Assembly: GCF_026262505.1 (NCBI RefSeq)
Contig: NC_067203.1
Location: forward strand, 15,512,392-15,576,391
From: Trichomonas vaginalis G3
Taxonomy: Eukaryota; Parabasalia; Trichomonadida; Trichomonadidae
Reading direction: 5' to 3'
Length of the DNA: 64,000 nucleotides
Made by a program: the position numbers and the translations under genes. The notes below the pieces were generated by a model. That model searched no databases. It saw only the letters and a program-made list of their open reading frames with translations, and was not told where the DNA came from. Below are positions 1 to 8,994 of the stretch, in pieces. How positions within the stretch are numbered: the stretch's first letter is position 1; each line of letters begins with the position of its first letter.

Positions 1-101
1 TATATGGAGATATAAACGGTAATTCTCATCTATTCCGGATTACTTCAACCATAAAAGTCTAAATTAATACTAAAACTTTGGAATTTCTTGAGGTTTACTT
101 T

Positions 102-312
102 AAGGTCGCCAAAAAAGTGCGAAAATTAAAAACCGCAGTTTGAGTACTTTCTGAGAGCCTGTTTGTCAGAAAGTATACATTTGTAAACTTTCTGACACTA
201 AATTTTTTTGTCCTTTCAAAGTTTTTGACAATGTCAAAAAGTATACATCGGGGCTCTCAATTTTCCTCTCAAACGGCGGTTTTTAAAAAACGCTCATTTT
301 TTCATCGACCTT
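102..312. repeat. MITE-like inverted repeat in the left intergenic region
   Basis: Bases 102-144 and 268-312 are imperfect inverted copies of each other: the left arm runs AAGGTCGCC...TTTGAG and the right arm CTCAAAC...CGACCTT. A second perfect 10-bp inverted pair, GTCAGAAAGT at 165-174 and its complement at 187-196, lies inside. No coding frame spans 1-542. The nested symmetry suggests a small non-autonomous element or a structured intergenic repeat. No target duplication was identified. Confidence 0.5.
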
Positions 313-542
313 ATGTTCAAATTTTTACTACCAAAATTATGGAATCGGAAGAAATATACGCAATATGAATAAGGTAATTTGAAAGAAGAGTGACTCCGGA
401 GTGGTGATCCTCATCTCCTTGAATTTTACCCTCAATTTCGAAAAAAATCAATAGTGTAATTTTTCGAGGTCAAATTTAATTTTATATTTTTTTTTGCTTT
501 TTATATCGAACGTAAACTTGTCAAATTTTATAATAATTAAAA

Positions 543-3041
543 ATGACCCTGTATGTTAAAATTAACGAAGTTGAAGGCATCCCATTGAGGGAAACACCAT
601 CGCATACATTCCAATTGTTGTTTACAGAGTCATCTTCCAGAGGCCTTGATAATACTGATGTCGTAAAATCAAAACAACCAGATTTCAGCGGAAAAGTTTT
701 TAAATTTGTGCCTACTGACCGCGACAAAGGCGATCTTGTAGTTCAATTAGTATACTATAATGACACAGTTCCAGCAACTGTCGCTGGTATTAAATTACCA
801 TTAACTTGTTTCCCGAAAAATAAGAAAATTAAGAAATCAGTAAACCTTATCAACTACACTCTATCTGAATCACCTGTTGTACAAATTATGTTTCATTATG
901 ATACTAAAGGTGCCAAGGCTTTCGACGTAAAATCTGGCCATATTCATACCGAAATTTACAACGATGCTTATAAAGAGCAAGATAGGCTTCGTAAATCAGG
1001 CACAAAGCCAATTGCTATTCGAACGGGTTCTCATGGCTCCAAGAAATCGAGATCATCTCAGGGTAACGACTCAGATGATGATACTCCAATTCAGAAGGCT
1101 TCCAAGAGCAAATCCGAGTCATCAGAAGAACGCCAGAAACACAAGTCCGAATCATCTGAAAAGAGCCACTCCCACGAGGAACAACCCAAGATCAGAGAAG
1201 ATTCTAAGGCCAGAGCCATCAGATCTCCATCTACTTCCGGAAAAGCATATGAAGTTCCGGAAGTACCGATTACGGACGAATTTTCCGACTCATCACTCGA
1301 GACTCGCCCTGTACAGCTTTATACAGTTTCACTCTTACAAAATCCTTACGGTCTTCAGTTGCCATCTTTGCCATTCAAGAAATTCGAAGATCCAGTTGCT
1401 CAGCAAAAGGCCAACAAGGTTCCAATACCAGTGCCACCTCCACAGCCACTCCAGCAAAGGCAATCACCACAACCGTTACCTCCATCACCAGGTGCCGGTA
1501 CAAACAGCGGCGTCTTCTTCCAGCAGCTTCCTGGCCAACCACCACAATCAGGATTCAACGCCGCTTCATCCAGAACGATGATTCCTCCACCTCCGCAATC
1601 AAGCTTCCCATCTCCAGCAGGACCAGGCATCAGAGCCTCTCCATCAGATGGTCAAGCAAAATTACAGCTTAAGAACGTTCCAGGAATGGAAAATTATACA
1701 TACAATCAATACGCAAATGCTCCTAATCCAGAAGCATCCCAAACAACACCAATTCCAGATCGCGCTGGACCTAAAGCACAAATTAACTTCCAATCTGCAT
1801 TTAATCAAGGCAAATTCAACATTCTACCACCAACACAACTACCTCCATCTGCAATTCCACAGGGAGCACAAGGTCCACCACCAATGATGACTATGTCACC
1901 ACCTACACCAAACTCACCATCGCAATTACCACCACTCCCAGGAGGTCCTGGAGTTTCCCCTGGAATCCGAAATTCTGGCTCCAGCGGAACACTACCATTA
2001 TTCCAGCCGGTTGGAATGCCAGGACAGCCAACATCTCCTGCCATGCCACCGATGCCGAACCAAGGCTATCCACCAGGTGGATTTCCACCGATGCCAAACT
2101 CTCCAATGCCGATGATGCCTCCACAGACACCTCCAAAGCCAGGAATGCCTCCACAGGCACCAATTTCGCCACCGTTAGGCCCAGGAATGCCAAAGTCCGG
2201 AATATCTCCAGCACAATCTTCTCCTTCCATCCACACATTGCAGTCTCCAGGCAATTTCCCAAGTCTCGCGATGATCTTCAACTCCGGATCTACACTTCCT
2301 CCACCAGCCAACCCACAGCCATCACCAGGATTCGTCAGACCATCGAATTCAGTTTCGCAAGTTCCTGATTTCGCTGCCGAAGAGAAGCGCAGACAGGAAG
2401 ACGCGAAGAGGATGGCCGAGCTCAGGAGGCAGATGGAAGAAGAGCAGGCCAGACAAGAGAAGGAGAGACAGGAGAGAGAAAGACAAGAAAAGGAGAGACA
2501 AGAGAAGGAAAGGCAGGAAAGAGAAAGGCTTGATAAAGAAAGACAGGAAAGAGAGAGACAGGAAAGAGAACGCCTTGAAAGAGAAAGACAAGAATTGGAG
2601 CGCATCGAAAGAGAGAGACTTGAAAAGGAGAGACAGGAAAGAGAGAGACTCGAGAACGAAAGACTCGAAAGAGAGAGAATGGAGAGAGAAAGAATTGAAC
2701 GCGAGAGATTGGAAAGATTGCAGCAACAGCAGCAACAACAACAGCAACAAATGCAGTTTAACCCTGCAAACTACGGATCCTATGGAACACCAGGCCAATT
2801 CAATTCCGGACAACAGTACGGAATTCCTGGATACGGACCAGCTCCAAGTCAGTTGCAGCCAACACCACAACAACAGCAACAACAACAGATGCAGATGTAC
2901 TACTACAGACAGTTGTACTCTCAGTACTTGCTCTCTCAGGGTTACACACATGAATACCTCAACCAGTACATGGCAAACTATCCTCAGCAGTTTGATCAAT
3001 ACGCTATTGAATACTTCAGAAAGATTCAAGGACAAATATAA
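543..3041 (+). CDS. C2-domain protein with proline-rich middle and charged coiled-coil C-terminus (832 aa)
   Basis: The first ~125 residues look like a C2-type beta-sandwich (MTLYVKINEVEGIPL, then VVQLVYYND and a closing IMFHYDTKG). Residues ~150-235 are Ser/Lys/Glu-rich. Residues ~290-610 are Pro/Gly/Met/Gln-rich. Residues ~620-725 form a long Arg/Glu/Gln helix of repeated RQERE/KERQE units, followed by a Gln-rich tail with two poly-Gln runs. C2 domains commonly bind membrane lipids, so a membrane-associated scaffold is a reasonable guess, but no enzymatic function is visible. The start is the first ATG after stops in all frames. Shifted frames over the low-complexity part are open only because of base composition. 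Confidence 0.8.
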   Translation: MTLYVKINEVEGIPLRETPSHTFQLLFTESSSRGLDNTDVVKSKQPDFSGKVFKFVPTDRDKGDLVVQLVYYNDTVPATVAGIKLPLTCFPKNKKIKKSVNLINYTLSESPVVQIMFHYDTKGAKAFDVKSGHIHTEIYNDAYKEQDRLRKSGTKPIAIRTGSHGSKKSRSSQGNDSDDDTPIQKASKSKSESSEERQKHKSESSEKSHSHEEQPKIREDSKARAIRSPSTSGKAYEVPEVPITDEFSDSSLETRPVQLYTVSLLQNPYGLQLPSLPFKKFEDPVAQQKANKVPIPVPPPQPLQQRQSPQPLPPSPGAGTNSGVFFQQLPGQPPQSGFNAASSRTMIPPPPQSSFPSPAGPGIRASPSDGQAKLQLKNVPGMENYTYNQYANAPNPEASQTTPIPDRAGPKAQINFQSAFNQGKFNILPPTQLPPSAIPQGAQGPPPMMTMSPPTPNSPSQLPPLPGGPGVSPGIRNSGSSGTLPLFQPVGMPGQPTSPAMPPMPNQGYPPGGFPPMPNSPMPMMPPQTPPKPGMPPQAPISPPLGPGMPKSGISPAQSSPSIHTLQSPGNFPSLAMIFNSGSTLPPPANPQPSPGFVRPSNSVSQVPDFAAEEKRRQEDAKRMAELRRQMEEEQARQEKERQERERQEKERQEKERQERERLDKERQERERQERERLERERQELERIERERLEKERQERERLENERLERERMERERIERERLERLQQQQQQQQQQMQFNPANYGSYGTPGQFNSGQQYGIPGYGPAPSQLQPTPQQQQQQQMQMYYYRQLYSQYLLSQGYTHEYLNQYMANYPQQFDQYAIEYFRKIQGQI

Positions 3042-3434
3042 TAAAAAAGTTTTTTTAATCATTAATTTTAGTTTATTTTTCTGATACATTATCATTATAA
3101 TTGAAAAGTATAGAAGTAGTCAACCATCAGAAACCAGGAATGAAGTTTAATTTTTGCAAATTTTGAAAAAATTCATCTATGAAAGACGAATTTCCATGGA
3201 ATGACTACTTCCAAAGTTAAATTATTGATTAACAAACTAAATACTGTCATAATTGCAATCTACAACTGCAAGAAAAGATCATTTTCTTATTTACTAAATA
3301 ATTTCTGCTCTTTTAGTAACTCTTTAGGTTAATTAGTATTGTATTGAACTTCTAGTAACAGATTCTTAGATAGATCTTTGACAATTATGTAAAATGATGA
3401 AGATTTTGATTGAAAGAAAAATGATGTGATTGAA
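3042..3434. other. Convergent intergenic region, no feature seen
   Basis: This is AT-rich sequence between two convergent genes. It contains no supported coding frame, repeat or RNA. Confidence 0.6.
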
Positions 3435-3992
3435 TCATTTCTTTCCTTGGACAGGTTTACATAGGATGTTGTTTTGACTATTAATTACTCTATTATATCG
3501 ATCAACTATAGTTTGCAATTTCTCAGAATAAGAGGAGATAGTTCTTTTTGGGAAAACAGCTTTACAATCATCAGGGTTTGATGAATAATGCTCTAATACA
3601 TCAAGTAATTGTTTAATATAATTTTCTTGATTTGTAATTTTTGAATTATTTTCGGTATTTTCTTGCATGTATGAAATTAATTCCTTAATGAGTTCGTCTT
3701 TGTTGATTGTATCGTCATTTTCTATAGATTTGGTCTGATTTTGTTGAGAGATCTTTGAGAGTGATGGTATTTTGTCTAAATTTTCATAAGGATTATCTTT
3801 GCACGAGAATAAAGCGTAACCAACTTCATTATTAATTTCTGAATCGAAGAATTCGATATCAATTTTTCCTTTTTGTAGGGAATCAATCAAATCATTTTGA
3901 ATGGATAGTATTCTTTCAGAAATATTTTCCGGAAATTGCTGTTCTTTGATAAAAATATCTAATTCGACTTTAAATTTGTCAACAAATTCCAT
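3435..3992 (-). CDS. Unrecognised 185-aa acidic, partly helical protein
   Basis: I do not recognise this protein. It starts MEFVDKFKVELDIF, is rich in Asn/Glu/Ile/Lys, and has probable helical stretches at ~1-50, 95-135 and 150-170. It has no signal peptide or membrane segment and ends CKPVQGKK. The start is supported by an Inr-type element (TCATTTT) about 13-20 bases upstream on the coding strand. It lies 148 bases downstream of the HECT ligase stop and is read in the same direction. Codon use looks normal, so it is probably a real, lineage-restricted gene. Confidence 0.65.
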   Translation of the reverse strand: MEFVDKFKVELDIFIKEQQFPENISERILSIQNDLIDSLQKGKIDIEFFDSEINNEVGYALFSCKDNPYENLDKIPSLSKISQQNQTKSIENDDTINKDELIKELISYMQENTENNSKITNQENYIKQLLDVLEHYSSNPDDCKAVFPKRTISSYSEKLQTIVDRYNRVINSQNNILCKPVQGKK

Positions 3993-4004
3993 TTACTTAT
4001 ATGT

Positions 4005-4011
4005 AAAATGA
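4005..4011 (-). promoter_or_regulatory. Inr-type initiator of the 185-aa protein gene
   Basis: On the minus strand this reads TCATTTT, which fits the Trichomonas initiator TCA(Y)(W)(W), and it sits close upstream of the ATG at 3992. Confidence 0.55.
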
Positions 4012-4140
4012 TTCAAACTAAAGAGTATTATGATTAGAATAATGTTTTAATGCACGATATCATGAATAGAATGGAAAAATCTTGGAAATAAAAACGAAAG
4101 AATATTTTATAACTTTATAAAAAAAAATAATATATATGTA

Positions 4141-7100
4141 TTATGAGAATGAGAAAACTCCTCTTCCATTTGATATAGCAAACAGAATCTTTTCGCGCAT
4201 TACTTCTTTTGACGAATAAGCCGGCATCTTGAAGTAATTTGTGCATGTCATTACGCTAGGAAGATGATTATCACCATCATCTTTCCTTGCGATGGTTAAT
4301 TTCGGTCTTAAATTGGCCAATCCGCCAATTGGCAATTTCGAGCTTCCTGTTACGAAATTCACGAAGTTCATCCTCTCATCATCATTCATTTCCGATAGAA
4401 TTTCGAACAAGTTGTTGATTTCGGCTGAATTTGAATTATATCCGTGCTCAATTTTGACATTTGCGGCCAAATACTCCTTAGTCCACTTCTCCGTTGATCC
4501 GCAAAGCAAGATAATGATTTCCTTCGGCGAGAACAAACTTAATGAATCATAAGGAATAATTTGAGAGAAACCATCCTTAAAAGCACGCATAACATCCTTA
4601 ATCTTGCCACTTATTGTGAATTCCTTGACTAATGATACGTATTCATCAACATTTTCAGCGGTAACTTCGATATCTTTTCCTCCTTTCTTTAATTCCAAAT
4701 TTGGAAGGCCAGGATAAGTGAAATCGAGTCCAATCAATCCTTCTTTGTCATTCAAAGAGCTTGCAAAGGTCGGATCAATGTCATCTATTGTAACTTGATT
4801 TGCAGACTGTTTCTTCTTGAGATTGTAAGTTATATATTTGAAGAATGACTCGCTAAGTGGAACATCTATCAGACAATTGGCTGCGATGGCTCTTGCGCAC
4901 AAAATTCCAAATAATCTCATTTCTTTCGGATTTGCAACAGGAGAAGGGAACAAACCCATTGGGCTATAAACAAACTCACTTTCTGGATCACTATTTCGCC
5001 ATAATCCTCTAATTGGTCGGCAAAATTCTCTACTTAATAATGTGTAAAATTCTTGAGTTGGACCAATTCCGAAACCCATTTCCCCTACGAAATCAACGTC
5101 TATTCTCAATGTCGCTGGCAAATTCTGCAAAATCTTCTTTCCGTCTTCGACAATTTTATTTCTGTTCGCATGTACTTTCATTTTGAAGATTTTCGCTTTC
5201 TGCCTGTCGTCTGATACTTTGGTGAGCTGTGTCTCAACAGTATGTAGCACAGTTGGCATATCCAACGACGAAATTAAAAATGCAATAAATCTTGACTCAA
5301 AATTGAACAAAAATGGATGGGAATAAAACAAATTAACAGCCTCGTTATAGAGCGAGCTAGACATGGACGGACAAGACAAATGCTGCAACATTAAATTGGA
5401 AATTTGATTTGAGCAACAATCAACGGTCGGAGCGATGTTTTTGATAGCAGAAAGTAATGCTAATGGTATTCCATAGTTTTGTGGAAGTATATCTCTGAAT
5501 TTTCTGCTTGGTCTTTGGCAATCTCCAACTTTTAGCACAAAAGTTGGATGATTATCAAGTAATGAGTCGATATTATCGTATGCTGTGGTCAGAACATGCC
5601 AAAATGGCTCCAAGGCCGGATAAACTTTGCCATCCAAAGAAAATGTGAATTCTTTGTATCCTTTGAGGCCAAATGACCTTGCAAGGTATCCGAATGTCGA
5701 ACAGGATCTTACCTTTTGCTCTTGGAAGTATATAATACCTGACATGTCGCTTCGATTCATTGCTCTTTTCAAATTTTTTTCATTGACCATTGATGGATTG
5801 ATTTGCTGGTTCACCCATGCTTCTATAGCGACTAAATCGGTTGTTAAGTCAACAGAAATGTCTTTAAATGTATGATCTTCAAAAATTATATCAATTGGAT
5901 ATCCAAAATCGGAGAAAGTATCGAAATCTTCACCTATAGGATCTACTTCTTCGGGCAGCTGATAGAATGTCAATGAAATTTTCATCTGGTCAGCAATAAT
6001 CTGCAAAGCTTGGAGAAATGGCTCCGGAAGTGTCCTCGGAAGGAAAGAAGTAGTCAAAAATTTTGTGAGCTTCGTGGCCACACCGTTAGAAATGAGTTCA
6101 AATGGAGGAAGGTTTTGTGAAGCCAAATTAATGACGTCATCCATTGTTTTGATGTTTATATCTAGTGAAATTGTCTCTGCTTTGATTCCTACGCGCTTTC
6201 TAAGCTTGTTTAGCGTTTTATTGACCCAATTTCTTTGATTTGGTAGTTGATTCTTTGGATCTACAGTGTTTAAGAAGCCATTAGCTGCGAAAGGAGCCAA
6301 ATCTTTAAGATACAATAACATTCCTAATACATTCGGTATCAAACTCTGATTTTGTGAAATTCCAAGGATAATAGTAACAAATTCTTGGTCAAAAGGTGGT
6401 TGGTTCATACATAGAGTAGCTGTTAATGCAGAAATAGCCTTATCTTCTGATCCCAATCTATCTTTTATCAAATTTATTATTAATGGCTGAATTTTTTTAG
6501 TAAATTCGTTTGTATTAGTTACAGTTTTCTTATCGTATGGCCAGAGGAACTTAGGAAGTGGTGGATTTGGAGGTGGAACTATAGATAAAATGAAGTCTAA
6601 AACGATTCCAACAATTTCGGTTCGTTTTTGGATTGTGTTTGGATTGTAACAAATGTTGTTGAAGAAATCGATGTTTTCGAGGAATAAATCATATGAATTT
6701 GTCGTGTTTAAAATAACTTGAAGAGCTTTAAGTAAAAAAACAGTGTTGTTGTCATCTGTGACTTTAGGAAGTGAAATAATAAGGTCATGAGCAACTTCAC
6801 GTGGAACAAAAGTTGGTTTTGTAGTTCGTAAAACCAAAATAAACGATTGTGTAGCGAGTGGAAGTGTTTTGTCGTCGCATGTTGACATGATGTGTGAAAT
6901 GTTAACAATAAAATCTGAATAAGAAGGAACTAAAAGTTCGTTTGCAACGTTAATCAAAGTTTGTAGAGAAACTCGCTGTGTCGCAGGACATAGTATATCG
7001 AAACACGAGACAAAACACTCAATTCCAATCTTCTCGCCAATTGTACCTGGTGAAATTTTGGATAATGAGTTCAAAATTTGAATACATGTATCGACAAGAT

Positions 7101-7425
7101 CGTTTGATTCGCGGTCAAGAATGCATTTGTTGACAACAGTGATAACATTGGATATAATAAAGAACTTTGAACTTAGAGGAAGAGTTTCGATCAAGTTATG
7201 AATGCATAATCCGGATAATTCTTTGTGTTTTAGAGTGTAGTTAGATCTAATAACGTTAACAAGAAGAGCACAAAGCTCTTGAACGTTGTACTTACCTAAA
7301 TCACTTCCGCCACCAAAAATCAATAAATTTGATAGGATTTCTAAGCCAGACATGACTTCATTACTGTTACCGCGCAATTTGCGAATAACATCTGAGTATC
7401 CATTCATGTCCAGGCTTAAAGTCAT
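4141..7425 (-). CDS. HECT-type E3 ubiquitin-protein ligase, TRIP12/UFD4-like (1094 aa)
   Basis: The C-terminal ~350 residues are a HECT domain: the N-lobe has VGEMGFGIGPTQEFY and the C-lobe ends LPSVMTCTNYFKMPAYSS, in which Cys1061 is the expected thioester residue 33 residues from the C-terminus. The LPSVMTC and YFKMP context is closest to TRIP12/UFD4/UPL3 ligases, which act in ubiquitin-fusion degradation. Residues ~1-420 are helical and armadillo/HEAT-like, as in that subfamily. HECT ligases accept ubiquitin from an E2 and transfer it to substrate lysines. The protein is shorter than human TRIP12 (~2000 aa). The frame is intact. No Inr was obvious before the ATG. Confidence 0.9.
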   Translation of the reverse strand: MTLSLDMNGYSDVIRKLRGNSNEVMSGLEILSNLLIFGGGSDLGKYNVQELCALLVNVIRSNYTLKHKELSGLCIHNLIETLPLSSKFFIISNVITVVNKCILDRESNDLVDTCIQILNSLSKISPGTIGEKIGIECFVSCFDILCPATQRVSLQTLINVANELLVPSYSDFIVNISHIMSTCDDKTLPLATQSFILVLRTTKPTFVPREVAHDLIISLPKVTDDNNTVFLLKALQVILNTTNSYDLFLENIDFFNNICYNPNTIQKRTEIVGIVLDFILSIVPPPNPPLPKFLWPYDKKTVTNTNEFTKKIQPLIINLIKDRLGSEDKAISALTATLCMNQPPFDQEFVTIILGISQNQSLIPNVLGMLLYLKDLAPFAANGFLNTVDPKNQLPNQRNWVNKTLNKLRKRVGIKAETISLDINIKTMDDVINLASQNLPPFELISNGVATKLTKFLTTSFLPRTLPEPFLQALQIIADQMKISLTFYQLPEEVDPIGEDFDTFSDFGYPIDIIFEDHTFKDISVDLTTDLVAIEAWVNQQINPSMVNEKNLKRAMNRSDMSGIIYFQEQKVRSCSTFGYLARSFGLKGYKEFTFSLDGKVYPALEPFWHVLTTAYDNIDSLLDNHPTFVLKVGDCQRPSRKFRDILPQNYGIPLALLSAIKNIAPTVDCCSNQISNLMLQHLSCPSMSSSLYNEAVNLFYSHPFLFNFESRFIAFLISSLDMPTVLHTVETQLTKVSDDRQKAKIFKMKVHANRNKIVEDGKKILQNLPATLRIDVDFVGEMGFGIGPTQEFYTLLSREFCRPIRGLWRNSDPESEFVYSPMGLFPSPVANPKEMRLFGILCARAIAANCLIDVPLSESFFKYITYNLKKKQSANQVTIDDIDPTFASSLNDKEGLIGLDFTYPGLPNLELKKGGKDIEVTAENVDEYVSLVKEFTISGKIKDVMRAFKDGFSQIIPYDSLSLFSPKEIIILLCGSTEKWTKEYLAANVKIEHGYNSNSAEINNLFEILSEMNDDERMNFVNFVTGSSKLPIGGLANLRPKLTIARKDDGDNHLPSVMTCTNYFKMPAYSSKEVMREKILFAISNGRGVFSFS

Positions 7426-7872
7426 TTAAAATCTACTAAAATTTTCGTCACTTTTTGGCTGGAATTTCTATAAATCTACAAAAATTTGATGAAAATATGG
7501 GATAAGAAATCCTATGAAGTGAATAAATGAATAGAATTATCAAAAATCAAATAAATCAAAGAAAGGAAGAAGATGAAGAAGGAGACAATCAAAACGTTTT
7601 TGATTAAGAAAAAAAGTCGACTGATTTACAATGGTTATAGTCATTTTTCTAGAATGCCATAAAGTTATAAGGACAGAAACACGAGAAGAAACAACCCTTC
7701 AGACGATGAAATGCAAATGATAATGAACATGTAAAAGCCGATATAGTTATCAAATATAACTTTCTTGTAATTCAAAAATTACAATTGCTATATATATATA
7801 TGTAAAATAAACATGAGGATAAATTAAGTGTTTATTACCTGAAAGATTTGAAGGACAATTTTCAAAATTTTG
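7426..7872. other. Divergent intergenic region, no gene seen
   Basis: This region lies between divergently transcribed genes and is AT-rich with a short TA run near 7790. No conserved element was recognised apart from the initiator at its right end. Confidence 0.5.
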
Positions 7873-7880
7873 TCATTTTT
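7873..7880 (+). promoter_or_regulatory. Inr-type initiator
   Basis: TCATTTTT lies 12-19 bases before the ATG at 7892. It fits the Trichomonas Inr and supports that start. Confidence 0.6.
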
Positions 7881-7891
7881 TATTTTACAAG

Positions 7892-8536
7892 ATGTTCAAA
7901 ATTTTTTCGAATTTTTTGGATCGTATACGCGAACATTCAAATAATTACCACATAGTACAAGAATTTAACAAGAACAACAGATACAAAATCAAGTTTTCAC
8001 TTTATTATGACGTAATTCTAAATCCTCCAAATCGTAATTATCCATTAAATGTCGGATTCTATATCCGCTTTCCAGAGTATGTATTTAACTTTTTGAGAAC
8101 TATCCAAACTCCTAATCAATGCTGTTTCAAACGCATTTCTCTTCATTCACCTCATCAAATTATTCCATTTACTCGAGGAATTGAACTAAGTGATTCGAGT
8201 CTGGACTTTATTTCAAGATGTGCGATAAAAACAATTCTAGAACACGACGATTTATGTCATCATCGATATGATATTCATGGTATTCGCGAACTTGGAATTA
8301 TTTTTGATGGACTTATAATAAAATTTTTGATGAAACCAGAACTTCATACTCCGTCGAAAGTCATTAGAGTTTTACGAAGATTTTCTAAGAACGCACAATT
8401 TACAGAACGTCATCTATTCATTTTCAGTAAACCAGACACGTGCATAGGTTGGCCATTCAATGAATATGAATACACAAAATTAGATGAACATAATCCTGCT
8501 AAAATATTCCTAGAAGAGATGCAAGAAACATACTAA
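7892..8536 (+). CDS. Unrecognised 214-aa protein
   Basis: I recognise no family. The protein begins MFKIFSNFLDRIREH and is basic and aromatic-rich. It has scattered Cys/His (for example HHRYDIH and CCFKRI) that do not form a standard zinc-finger spacing. It shows no signal peptide or membrane segment. It has its own initiator just upstream and a complete frame. It could be a fragment of a larger family or a lineage-specific protein. Confidence 0.6.
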   Translation: MFKIFSNFLDRIREHSNNYHIVQEFNKNNRYKIKFSLYYDVILNPPNRNYPLNVGFYIRFPEYVFNFLRTIQTPNQCCFKRISLHSPHQIIPFTRGIELSDSSLDFISRCAIKTILEHDDLCHHRYDIHGIRELGIIFDGLIIKFLMKPELHTPSKVIRVLRRFSKNAQFTERHLFIFSKPDTCIGWPFNEYEYTKLDEHNPAKIFLEEMQETY

Positions 8537-8816
8537 TATTTTCTTTTATTAAATATATAGTTTTTATTTTATATTTTTCAATAAAAGAGTCTCTAATAAG
8601 CCTTATAAATGAATGGATGTAAGGCCTGACATGTATCTTGATGTAAAAGTCCATTAGATTAATAAAATTAATATCATTCGGTGACATTTCGAATTCAGAG
8701 CTGTACATTTTTTCGTACTTCTCCCGGATTGACATATTGCAACCGACAGGAGTGTATTATGCACTCTTGCCGGTCAAAGTTCCCCGATCAAGTTGTGCTG
8801 GTAAATTCTTTGGCAT
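8499..8816 (-). pseudogene. Possible relic coding frame with a phosphodiesterase/GAF-like patch
   Basis: On the minus strand, a frame beginning at the ATG at 8816 (MPKNLPAQLDRGTLTGKSA) meets a TAA and then continues in the same frame (YTPVGCNMSIREKYEKMY...) to a stop at 8499. The peptide MYSSEFEMSPND resembles MYGSEYEMSPNE in the GAF-phosphodiesterase 2.6 kb away, and the DNA is also similar there. This could be a decayed partial copy. Alternatively it is a chance match in a short frame that overlaps the 3' end of the neighbouring gene. Confidence 0.3.
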
Positions 8817-8994
8817 CTTCTTGTTTATCGATCAAATTTGTGATGATATATATATAATAATTGAGGAATAAAATGTAATTCAATTTCAGATATTTTCTTG
8901 TGATTATGATGTAGTTAGCAATATATATACTCGAACCACTATTTTCGCATTCTATACAAAAAATAAGAATTAAAAATAAAATAAATCATACATT

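Noticed and set aside
2066-3095. Long minus-strand frames opposite the coiled-coil region of the C2 protein
   Set aside because: They are Leu/Ser-rich shadows of the Arg/Glu/Gln repeats; no promoter, no family.
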